A stretch of DNA of 64,000 nt from Haloarchaeobius sp. FL176 (lineage in GTDB: Archaea > Halobacteriota > Halobacteria > Halobacteriales > Natrialbaceae), in NCBI RefSeq assembly GCF_024609245.1, contig NZ_JANJYH010000006.1, positions 1 through 64,000 of the forward strand. The letters run 5' to 3'. The notes beneath the pieces are model-generated. The model saw nothing but the letters and a program-made list of their open reading frames with translations, was not told where the DNA came from and ran no database searches. Each line of letters opens with the position of its first letter. Position 1 is the stretch's first letter. Positions 1 through 6,820 of the stretch are shown here, one piece after another. The translations under genes and the position numbers were made by a program.

Positions 1-2
1 AA

Positions 3-140
3 GGCGAGCAACTGTTCACCTGCTGGTGCACCGTCGACCAGGCCCCCGAAGTCAAGGACGCCTTCCGCCGCGCCTACAACAAAATCTCCCCGCCCTGCCG
101 CGTCGTCGTCGAACGAGGCGAGGAGAAGCTCATCGCGTAA
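3..140 (+). CDS. C-terminal end of a conserved-looking protein, function unknown
   Basis: The window opens inside a reading frame that runs from base 3 to a TAA at 138-140, about 45 codons. The visible tail contains a FTCWCTVD segment with two close cysteines and a PPCRVVVERGEE stretch, then ends in EKLIA. Codon use is typical of the window, with GC-rich third positions. The start and most of the protein lie outside the window, so no family or function can be assigned. It runs toward the convergent regulator at 153-806 and stops only 12 bases before that gene's end, which leaves almost no room for a separate terminator. Confidence 0.6.
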   Translation, partial: GEQLFTCWCTVDQAPEVKDAFRRAYNKISPPCRVVVERGEEKLIA

Positions 141-152
141 CCCCGCGGCTCC

Positions 153-806
153 TTACTCCGACCGTCGCCAGAACGTCCAGCTGCGGGACTGTGTCGGCCC
201 TGTGTCCGCGGTTCCGCCCGTCTCCCCGTCCCGGCGCTCGGTGTGGAGATGGGCCGCCGCGGTGACCGCGAGCGTTCCGGCGAAGAGTCCGCCGTAAACG
301 AGCGCCGGCAGCGACGCGAGCGGCGGGACACCGAGCCAGCCCAGAGCGACGACGGCGGCGAACGACGCGGCGAGTGCGAGGTAGCGCTTGCTCCAGGCGG
401 CACCGGGTACGGCCGTCTCGACCAGTTGCTCGGTCAGGTACGGTGCGAACGCCGCGGTCATGTCGGTCCGGGCGACGGTGCCACGGGACTTGTCGTAGGC
501 CACGACGCCGTTCTTCGCCAGTGCCGGCAGGTGCGTCTGGACGAGCGAGGTGTAGACGCGTTTCCGCTGCTTGTACTCGAGGTCGGACACGGGCACCCCA
601 CACTCTCGCGCGGCGACGTGGACCGTCAGCTCGCGAACGGTCAGTTGCTCGGACGTCAGCAGTGCCCGCAGCACCGACCGTCGGCGCTGGTTGCTCAGCG
701 TCTGGTACACCACGTCGGTACTTGGTTCCTGTCTACTCGTCGACGTTCCTGGCGATTCGAGCGTGCCGCTGCTCCCCCCATCGCCTTCGGCTACAGTATT
801 CATCAT
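153..806 (-). CDS. Winged-helix regulator with two C-terminal membrane segments (DUF7344-type)
   Basis: A 217-residue protein. Residues about 30-115 form a winged-helix domain of the haloarchaeal ArsR-like kind, with the hallmark LSNQRRRSVLRALL near the start and a TSLVQTHLPALAKNGVV helix-turn segment. Residues about 138-185 contain two hydrophobic stretches separated by a short GVPPL loop, so the DNA-binding domain is probably tethered to the membrane on its cytoplasmic face. The start is placed at the first of two adjacent ATG codons, 3 bases after a GGGGG run that serves as ribosome binding site; a TATA-like CATAAG lies around 830-838. It resembles the regulator at 2707-3234 in layout. A role in the nearby surface-fibre cluster is inference from position. 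Confidence 0.85.
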   Translation of the reverse strand: MMNTVAEGDGGSSGTLESPGTSTSRQEPSTDVVYQTLSNQRRRSVLRALLTSEQLTVRELTVHVAARECGVPVSDLEYKQRKRVYTSLVQTHLPALAKNGVVAYDKSRGTVARTDMTAAFAPYLTEQLVETAVPGAAWSKRYLALAASFAAVVALGWLGVPPLASLPALVYGGLFAGTLAVTAAAHLHTERRDGETGGTADTGPTQSRSWTFWRRSE

Positions 807-1052
807 TCCCCCAATATTACAGTGCTCTTATGTGTCTTAACCGTGCCGGTGGTCCAGACCACCGTAATCACGGGGCGAGAATCGACCGACGAAAGCGAGA
901 GGTCGTCGCAATCTGGGGGCGTAAACGGCGTACTTTTCGGCAATCCGGTCGGCTGGTGGTACCGCCGGTACTGCTGTCATACCTATTACGTTCAGAGGTG
1001 TAATAGTGCCGAGGGGTCGGCGCGTGGTGCGACCGATTCAGGAGACTTTACG

Positions 1053-1877
1053 ATGGAAGGTACGACAGCAAGGAGGGGGAGAGAATCGTTCGTCGACCAG
1101 CTACGCCACCCGGAGTACACCGGCGAAAACCGGTGCATACCGTGTACCGTGACGAACCTCGGCATCGCAGGCGTGCTCTCTGCGGGAGCGTTCCTGCTCT
1201 CGCCGTGGCTCGCCGTCGGGGTCGCCCTGACCTCGGTAACGGCCATCTATCTGCGGGGCTACCTCGTGCCGGGCACGCCGGAACTGACGAAGCGGTACTT
1301 CCCGGACTGGTTGCTGGGGCTGTTCGACAGGCGACCGGCCGGGTTCGACGCCGACTCGTTCGGAGTCGAGTCGGCATTGTTGCGGGCCGGGGCGGTGGAG
1401 CCGGCCGGTGACGACCTGGACCTCGACTCGGCGTTCGCCGCGGCGTGGCACGCGGAGATGGTGCCGCTGACCGACCAGCCGAGCCAGCGTGCGGCGCTGG
1501 CTGCACTGACCGACCTCGACGCCGATGCGATCCGGCTCGACACGCGACCCGGCCGGTTCGTGGCCTGGTACGACGGTGAGTGGCTCGGCCAGTGGGAGTC
1601 CCGGGCCGCGTTCGTCGCGGACGTGGCGGCAGCGCCCGTGGTCGCCGCACGGCTCGACGACTGGGAGGCGATGCCGGTCGCGTACCGGAGCGAACTGCTG
1701 GCCGGACTCCGGCTGTTTCTCGACCGGTGTCCGACCTGCGACGGCGATGTCGCATTCGGCACCGACGTGGTCGAGTCCTGCTGCCGCTCGTACGACGTGG
1801 TCGCCGCCAACTGTGTGGACTGTGACGCGCGTCTGTTCGAGGTGCCACTCGACGAGTCGATGGCCGCGGCGGACTGA
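1053..1877 (+). CDS. Membrane protein with N- and C-terminal cysteine pairs, function unknown
   Basis: A 274-residue protein. The ATG at 1053 follows an AGGAG ribosome binding site at 1040-1044, and a TATA-like CCTATTAC lies near 986. An open frame continues far upstream, but the sequence before 1053 is not protein-like, so I use the internal start. A CIPC pair sits at residues 28-31 just before one or two hydrophobic segments (about 36-70). The rest is soluble and acidic, ending in a cysteine cluster (CPTC, CC and CVDC) typical of a zinc ribbon. No enzyme motif is visible. It is divergent from the membrane-tethered regulator at 153-806 with a 246-base gap, so that regulator could act on it. 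I do not recognise the family. Confidence 0.8.
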   Translation: MEGTTARRGRESFVDQLRHPEYTGENRCIPCTVTNLGIAGVLSAGAFLLSPWLAVGVALTSVTAIYLRGYLVPGTPELTKRYFPDWLLGLFDRRPAGFDADSFGVESALLRAGAVEPAGDDLDLDSAFAAAWHAEMVPLTDQPSQRAALAALTDLDADAIRLDTRPGRFVAWYDGEWLGQWESRAAFVADVAAAPVVAARLDDWEAMPVAYRSELLAGLRLFLDRCPTCDGDVAFGTDVVESCCRSYDVVAANCVDCDARLFEVPLDESMAAAD

Positions 1878-2028
1878 CTGGCGGAGGGTACTTTTCGAGT
1901 TCGAAACTCACAGTAGCGGTTTCGCTCACGGGTTCGACCGGCCAGCTGGTTCGATAGAGACGGGACGGCCGTCTCACACTGCCCCACAATCGTTATGCTG
2001 TGGAGCGAGTGAAGTTCGATTACGTACA

Positions 2029-2604
2029 GTGTCCCCGATCCGCTATCGACGGAGACGTACTCAGCTGGATATCACGGAGGTACTTCGTCAGTGGATACTT
2101 CGGGAAGCACAGAAAGAGGCGTATCCCGCCGCAGATCCATCGGGCTGGGATAGAGAGCGACTCGTCTCCGAACTCAGAACGACCTACGACGAGCCAGTGC
2201 AGTATGCGACGTTCGGAGCGCCTGATTGGACGACACTCGTGGTCAGGGGCTCCGAACTCGGAAAGTTCGACCCGTACCCGAGCATCGGCTGTAACTGGCT
2301 AACCGGTGGCAAAACGCTCGCCGGTGCCATCGATAGACTGCAAGCTGGAGAACTCGACGACGAGGCCTCGGACTTCGTCGCGAAGGTTTCGACGTTACGT
2401 CGACAGTTCCCCGACCATGGGTTCGGTGCGGTCATCGTTCGGCAGTACGAGGAGTTCTGGCCACCGGTGACACTCGACGGGAACCATCGGGCCTGGGCGG
2501 CGATTCTGGCGGCAAGAGACGGGCTGGACGTTGCACTCGAGGTTCACGTCGGTCACGAGTCGTCACTGGACTGTCTCCCGGTCGAGAAGGACAACACGGG
2601 ATAG
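2029..2604 (+). CDS. ParB/sulfiredoxin-fold-like single-domain protein
   Basis: A 191-residue protein starting with GTG at 2029; a TATA-like CGTTATG at 1991-1997 would place transcription initiation a few bases before this codon. The C-terminal half carries VTLDGNHRAWAAILAA at residues 147-162. DGxHR followed by a small-residue helix is the signature of the ParB N-terminal/Srx nuclease-like fold, and a PSIGCNW segment precedes it near residue 84. There is no helix-turn-helix partner, so it is not a partition ParB. It may be a stand-alone nuclease, nucleotide hydrolase or regulatory relative. Base composition is visibly lower in GC than its neighbours, with more A/T at third positions, which suggests acquisition by transfer. 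Function is unproven. Confidence 0.75.
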   Translation: MSPIRYRRRRTQLDITEVLRQWILREAQKEAYPAADPSGWDRERLVSELRTTYDEPVQYATFGAPDWTTLVVRGSELGKFDPYPSIGCNWLTGGKTLAGAIDRLQAGELDDEASDFVAKVSTLRRQFPDHGFGAVIVRQYEEFWPPVTLDGNHRAWAAILAARDGLDVALEVHVGHESSLDCLPVEKDNTG

Positions 2605-2706
2605 CCAAGAGGAAATCTTCCCACCAGTCGTAGTAGCTTCTGTAGTGCGTTCGCCCCTCTACCTGTTAGCCAGGTTACCGCAAGAACTGGGTTTCGACGA
2701 ACAGAC

Positions 2707-3234
2707 TCAGAACAGCGTACGCAGCAGGCCACCACGCTGGCCCCAGAGCTGGTAGGCCGAGGAGATGGCGAAGGTCGCGAGGAACGTGGAGGCCCAGGCC
2801 AGCGGCGGAATCGCGGCGATGACCGGGAGGTTCGCGAGGGCGGCGACCACGAGAAATAGCCCGACGACGCCGAGGGCACGGTAGTACTCGGCCCAGCTCA
2901 CGCCGAAGGCGGTCGTCATGGTCATGTACCGCTCCACGTCGCGTGCGGAGTCGAGGAGCGAGACGAGCTTCCGGTCGGCGTCGTACGCCAGGACGCCCGC
3001 TTCGTCGAGCATGGGCAGGTGGGTCTGATGGAGCGACACGTACACCGTGTGGCGGACACCGCGTGGTGCCGGATTCTCCCCCGATTCGACCGTCGCGATA
3101 GCCTCGGCGAGGTCGCGGAGCGCGACGCGCTCGTCGTGGCGTCGTAGATACTCCAGCGTGTGGCGGCGGCGTGGACTGCTGAGAATGGTGAAAACGTCCG
3201 AATCAGGTACTTCGCGTGTCTTGTTGAGTAACAT
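2707..3234 (-). CDS. Winged-helix regulator with C-terminal membrane segments, divergent from the TasA-like cluster
   Basis: A 175-residue protein. Residues about 10-95 form a winged helix: ILSSPRRRHTLEYLRRH at the start, then VSLHQTHLPMLDEAGVLAYD as recognition helix and wing. Residues about 112-160 contain two hydrophobic stretches. The family is the same as the protein at 153-806 (DUF7344-type). The ATG at 3234 is preceded by a run of six G with only 2 bases between, a strong ribosome binding site of the same G-run type used by the fibre genes. The gene points away from the cluster that begins at 3782 and is separated from it by 547 bases holding both promoters. That arrangement makes it the best local candidate to regulate the cluster, but no operator can be read directly. 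Confidence 0.85.
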   Translation of the reverse strand: MLLNKTREVPDSDVFTILSSPRRRHTLEYLRRHDERVALRDLAEAIATVESGENPAPRGVRHTVYVSLHQTHLPMLDEAGVLAYDADRKLVSLLDSARDVERYMTMTTAFGVSWAEYYRALGVVGLFLVVAALANLPVIAAIPPLAWASTFLATFAISSAYQLWGQRGGLLRTLF

Positions 3235-3582
3235 TGTCCCCCCATGACGCGCCGATACACGTCGTCAAGAGTACAGTACATGCGCTGGGGGAATAGGTAT
3301 GGAGAGCGGACACCGGTGCGTCAGCACGAGCAGGGGGGGCCTTCGAACATACCTTTTCTGGTACTTTGGTTCGTAGAAACCGGCAGGAAGCCCAATCCAG
3401 TACCGACCCTGCCAGTACGGTGACCGTGTCGTTCTGTGACCAGTTTCTCGGTGAAACCGACAGAGTACAGTCTCCTAACGCGTCCAACGACCGCCATCAG
3501 GCCACCCTACCAGTTCCGGCAAGTTCGGTGGTAGCAGGACCGGACTGGAAGGTAACGAACCACTGAGAGGACGAAAGGAGCG

Positions 3583-3593
3583 CATAAGTAATA
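3583..3593 (+). promoter_or_regulatory. Probable TATA-like promoter element of the TasA-like cluster
   Basis: CATAAGTAATA is the most A/T-rich short block upstream of 3782 in otherwise GC-rich sequence. Initiation about 25-27 bases downstream would fall near 3615, giving a long leader that includes the structured element at 3718-3775. A purine-rich GAAAGGAG just before it resembles a BRE. Confidence 0.4.
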
Positions 3594-3717
3594 CCGTCGG
3601 TGGCGGAGGTGGAGGTAGCCCGTCGAAGGGGGATCATCACATCGCAGGGAATCGGGGTGCGGCGGGACCGTCGCTCATCCGGTCCTCGCGTGATGGCATA
3701 CACAGGCGGGCTGCACT

Positions 3718-3775
3718 GACCTGAAATGGGACGCAGACGGTTCGACTCCGCCACCAGGTCTTCCCCAGGGGGGAA
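3718..3775 (+). promoter_or_regulatory. Structured leader element, copy A (T-arm-like hairpin inside an outer stem, then C4/G4 hairpin)
   Basis: Outer stem GACCTG (3718-3723) pairs with CAGGTC (3755-3760). Inside it, GACGG (3736-3740), loop TTCGACT (3741-3747) and CCGCC (3748-3752) form a 5-bp stem with a 7-base loop, matching a tRNA T-arm except for one A/C mismatch. Immediately after, TTCCCC (3761-3766) pairs with GGGGAA (3770-3775) around a 3-base loop. The G run in this second hairpin is the ribosome binding site for the ATG at 3782, so folding would hide it. The same layout recurs at 5135, 6739 and 8455 with different outer-stem bases that still pair. Function is inference: translational control or a processing site. 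Confidence 0.7.
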
Positions 3776-3781
3776 ACATCA

Positions 3782-5113
3782 ATGACAAACGACAGACAAC
3801 ACATCTCTCGGCGTACCGTCCTCACAGGTCTCGGAACCGTCGGCGTCGCCGCCGCGGGCGCAGGTCTCGGCACGACTGCACTGTTCAACGACCGTGAGGG
3901 CTTCATCGGCAACAGTCTCGCCGCGGGTTCGCTCGACCTCCTGCTCGACTACAAGGCCACCTACGACGGCCCGAACGGTGTCGAGGTTCTCGGACAGGTC
4001 CCGACCCCGGAAGAGGAGCAGGCGTGGGAGGACCAGTTCGGCGGCGAGATCGACTACTGTTCCGAGGACGGCCAGGCGCTTCTCATCAACGGGACCGAGA
4101 TGCCCGTCTTCGAGCTCGACGACGTCAAGCCCGGTGACTCCGGCGAGGTCACCGTCAGCCTCCACATCTGTGACAACCCCGCGTGGGTTACGATGTCCGG
4201 CTCCATCACCGAGAACCTCGAGAACGGCCAGACCGAGCCCGAGCTCGCAGACGAGGGCGAGGACACAGATGGTGTCGGCGAACTCGCCGACAGCATCGAG
4301 GTCACCATGTGGTACGACCCGAACTGCAACAACGTCCTCGACGAGGACGAGGTCGTCCTCTTCGAGGGGAGCATGACCGACGCGTTCGCCGCACTCGAGG
4401 CCGGCATCGGCCTCGACGGCGACGCAAGCACCCCCGAGTTCGACCCAGTCCCCGGCGCGAGCACGTACTGTATCGGTTTCTACTGGGAACTGCCCGTCGA
4501 CGTGGGCAACGAGGTCCAGACCGACGCCGTCGGCTTCGACCTGGTCTTCGACGCCGAACAGTCGCGGCACAACCCCGCCGTGACCACCAGCCAAGGCAGC
4601 GGCTTCGTGCCTTTCAGCCCGACCGCGATTTCGTTCGCACGGGCCCGCTACGGCGGCACGAACACCTGGGAGCTCGCAGTCGGCCCCGACGTGGGCAGCG
4701 CGACCAACGGCGAGTACAGCTGGGCCTCCGGCTCGACGGTCCCGTTCAGCTACGACTACGACGGCGCCGGCAGCGCCTCGTTCACGCTCGACGGCGTGAC
4801 CATCTCGGACAGTATCCCGGCCCCGACCGGCCGCTTCGCGGTCCAGGGGAAGGCCGACGAGGCCACCGTCGCGGTCGACAACCTCGCACTCAGCGTCGGC
4901 GGCGACGCCATCAGCCTGGTCGGCCCCGGCACCGTCACGGCGGCAAACGACGACGACGGCCCGGATCGCGACATCCAGCACCTCGTCGTGAACACCAGCG
5001 CGGCACAGGTCTCCGGCCCGTTCAGCGTGAGCGGCGACGTGACCGTGACGCTGCAGGGCGACTACGACACCACGGCGGAGGAGGGCGTCGCGCTCGACCT
5101 GATCTTCGAGTAG
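3782..5113 (+). CDS. TasA-like secreted fibre subunit with extra C-terminal beta domain
   Basis: A 443-residue exported protein. SRRTVLTGLG (residues 9-18) is a Tat signal; the hydrophobic region to about 34 is followed by LFNDREGFIGN and AAGSLDL. That FND...F..G.LDL pattern, with VKPGDSGEVTVSL at 115-127, matches the start of Bacillus TasA and other SipW-dependent proteins. The TasA-like module ends at AEQSRHN near residue 264. Four cysteines (93, 130, 182, 230) recur in the next two genes. Residues 265-443 form a separate Gly/Thr-rich beta domain absent from the paralogues, perhaps for binding or anchoring. Likely role: building block of an extracellular filament or matrix, trimmed by the peptidase at 10687-11955. 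The start follows the G-run site of copy A. Family assignment is strong; filament formation is inferred. Confidence 0.85.
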   Translation: MTNDRQHISRRTVLTGLGTVGVAAAGAGLGTTALFNDREGFIGNSLAAGSLDLLLDYKATYDGPNGVEVLGQVPTPEEEQAWEDQFGGEIDYCSEDGQALLINGTEMPVFELDDVKPGDSGEVTVSLHICDNPAWVTMSGSITENLENGQTEPELADEGEDTDGVGELADSIEVTMWYDPNCNNVLDEDEVVLFEGSMTDAFAALEAGIGLDGDASTPEFDPVPGASTYCIGFYWELPVDVGNEVQTDAVGFDLVFDAEQSRHNPAVTTSQGSGFVPFSPTAISFARARYGGTNTWELAVGPDVGSATNGEYSWASGSTVPFSYDYDGAGSASFTLDGVTISDSIPAPTGRFAVQGKADEATVAVDNLALSVGGDAISLVGPGTVTAANDDDGPDRDIQHLVVNTSAAQVSGPFSVSGDVTVTLQGDYDTTAEEGVALDLIFE

Positions 5114-5134
5114 CCGCGTTGCTCGGACACCACT

Positions 5135-5197
5135 GACCCGGAGCGGTCTCTGTGCGACGGTTCGACTCCGTCGCCGGGTCGTCCCCTAAGGGGGGGA
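5135..5197 (+). promoter_or_regulatory. Structured leader element, copy B
   Basis: GACCCGG (5135-5141) pairs with CCGGGTC (5174-5180). The enclosed T-arm-like hairpin is perfect: GACGG (5156-5160), TTCGACT loop (5161-5167), CCGTC (5168-5172). TCCCC (5182-5186) can then pair with GGGGA within the G run ending at 5196, which is the ribosome binding site for the ATG at 5208. The element begins 21 bases after the stop of the preceding gene, so in a cotranscript it would sit between cistrons. Confidence 0.7.
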
Positions 5198-5207
5198 GTA
5201 CAAACCA

Positions 5208-6686
5208 ATGACGACCGACAAGCAACACAACATCTCCCGACGGACAGTCCTCGCCGGACTGGGCACCGTCGGCGTCGCCGCTGCGGGCGCGGGTCTCGGC
5301 ACGACTGCACTGTTCAACGACCGTGAGGGCTTCATCGGCAACAGTCTCGCCGCGGGTTCGCTCGACCTGAAGCTCGACTACAAGGCGACCTACCTCGGCG
5401 GCGCCGGCCGCCTCGACGACATCGTCGGCATGGGCTACCCGAACGCCGAGGACCTCGGCGACGGCCGCTACCTGCTCGACCAGGCTCCCAGCCCCGCCAG
5501 CATGCAGGCGTGGGAGGACCTCGTCACGGGTGAGCAGTTCGACTTCTGTTCCGACGAGACAGACGAGTTCCTCGTCAACGGAGACGACATCCCCGTCTTC
5601 ACGCTCTCGGACATCAAGCCCGGTGACTGCGGCGAGGTCACCATCAGCTTCCACATCTGTGACAACCCCGCGTGGCTCGACCTCTCGGGGTCGATCCTGG
5701 AGAACCAGGAGAACGGTCAGACCGAGCCCGAACTCGCAGACGAGGGGGAGGACGGCGACGGCGTGGGCGAGCTCGCGGACCTCATCGAGGTCTGCGTCTG
5801 GTACGACGAGGACTGCGACAACGTCTACGAGCCCGGCGGCGAGGGCGAGGGACAGGAGCTCGAGGTCGCACTCGTCAGCGATACCTCCGGCTCGATGAGC
5901 GGCTCGAAGATCGTCGCGCTGCGCAACGCCGCGAAGGACTTCGTCGACAACCTCGCCGGGACGGACGAGGCGGCAGCGATCTCCTTCTCCGGGGGGGCCA
6001 ACCTCGACCAGGAGCTGACGACGAACTACCAGGCGGTCAAGGACGCCATCGACCTGTACAGTGATGGCGGCAGCACGAACATGACCGCCGGTATCACGAC
6101 TGGCGACGACGAACTGATGGGCGGGACGAACGCCACCGCTGGCGCGTCGAAGGTCATGATCGTCCTGACCGACGGTGTCGTCGACAGCCCGTCGGGTGCG
6201 GCCCAGGCCGCGACCGACGCGAAGAACAACGGCATCCGTATCTTCACCATCGCACTCGGGTCCGGTGCCGACCAGACGTTCCTCGCGAACAACATCGCAA
6301 GCAACCCCGGGGACGCGTTCGTCGCCCCCGACGCGGACGACCTCGACACCATCTACGCCGAGATCGCCCAGATCGTCCTCGAAGGCGAGCAGAAGATCCT
6401 CGAGGGCACGCTGGCCGAAGTGTTCGCGGAGCTCGCAGAGGGCGTGCCGCTCGACGGCGACCGTACCTCCGAGGAGCGCGACCCGTACGCGGCCGTGACC
6501 ACGCAGTGCATCGGCTTCGAATGGTGCCTGCCCGTGGACGTCGGCAACGAGGTCCAGACCGACGCCGTCAGCTTCGACATCGTCGTCGACGCCGAACAGT
6601 CGCGCCACAACGACAACCCCGGTAGTGAGGACAACAGCACGGACGGCACCAGCACGCCGCCCACGACCACCCCCGGCGGGAACTGA
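5208..6686 (+). CDS. TasA-like secreted protein with inserted von Willebrand A domain (first of two)
   Basis: A 492-residue protein. It has a Tat signal with RR at residues 11-12, then LFNDREGFIGN and IKPGDCGEV as in the gene upstream. The TasA-like module is split: its first part runs to about residue 212 (EVCVWYDEDC), a vWA domain occupies about 216-395, and the module resumes with LEGTLAEVF, TQCIGFEWCLPVDVGNEVQTDAV and AEQSRHN near 468. The vWA metal-ion site is intact: DTSGS at 225-229, Thr in GGSTNMT near 290, and Asp in LTDG at 322. Such sites bind a divalent cation and often mediate adhesion. The Thr/Pro-rich end (TPPTTTPGG) may be a glycosylated or spacer tail. Probable role: minor adhesive subunit within or at the tip of a TasA-like fibre, by inference. 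Confidence 0.85.
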   Translation: MTTDKQHNISRRTVLAGLGTVGVAAAGAGLGTTALFNDREGFIGNSLAAGSLDLKLDYKATYLGGAGRLDDIVGMGYPNAEDLGDGRYLLDQAPSPASMQAWEDLVTGEQFDFCSDETDEFLVNGDDIPVFTLSDIKPGDCGEVTISFHICDNPAWLDLSGSILENQENGQTEPELADEGEDGDGVGELADLIEVCVWYDEDCDNVYEPGGEGEGQELEVALVSDTSGSMSGSKIVALRNAAKDFVDNLAGTDEAAAISFSGGANLDQELTTNYQAVKDAIDLYSDGGSTNMTAGITTGDDELMGGTNATAGASKVMIVLTDGVVDSPSGAAQAATDAKNNGIRIFTIALGSGADQTFLANNIASNPGDAFVAPDADDLDTIYAEIAQIVLEGEQKILEGTLAEVFAELAEGVPLDGDRTSEERDPYAAVTTQCIGFEWCLPVDVGNEVQTDAVSFDIVVDAEQSRHNDNPGSEDNSTDGTSTPPTTTPGGN

Positions 6687-6738
6687 GCTGGCCGAAGACT
6701 GACTGCCTCGACCGTCGTGCCTTGGGGGGCGCGACGGT

Positions 6739-6807
6739 GGCCCACCGGTCACAGGGACCGACGGCGACGGTTCGACTCCGTCGGTGGGCCGTTCCCCGAA
6801 AGGGGGG
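6739..6807 (+). promoter_or_regulatory. Structured leader element, copy C
   Basis: GGCCCACC (6739-6746) pairs with GGTGGGCC (6783-6790), 8 bp whose sequence differs from copies A, B and D while pairing is kept. The T-arm-like hairpin GACGG/TTCGACT/CCGTC is at 6766-6782 and abuts the outer stem with no unpaired base on the 3' side, as the T-arm abuts the acceptor stem in tRNA. A small GGTC/GACC hairpin (6747-6759) sits in the 5' side gap. CCCC (6794-6797), tetraloop GAAA and GGGG (6802-6805) form the second hairpin, overlapping the ribosome binding site for the ATG at 6821. Confidence 0.7.
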
Positions 6808-6820
6808 AGTACACAGACAA

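Larger units (their letters stand above)
3235..3781. other. Divergent intergenic region with promoter and long leader of the TasA-like cluster
   Basis: This 547-base gap holds no convincing gene. On the minus strand a CCTATTCC box near 3290 serves the winged-helix gene at 2707-3234. On the plus strand CATAAGTAATA at 3583-3593 is the best TATA-like box for the cluster and would give a leader of roughly 165 bases before the ATG at 3782. The last 64 bases of that leader contain the structured element at 3718-3775. A second A/T-rich patch with CTTTTCTGGTACTTTGG lies at about 3353-3369. The extent of the leader is inferred, since no transcript start can be read from sequence alone. Confidence 0.5.
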
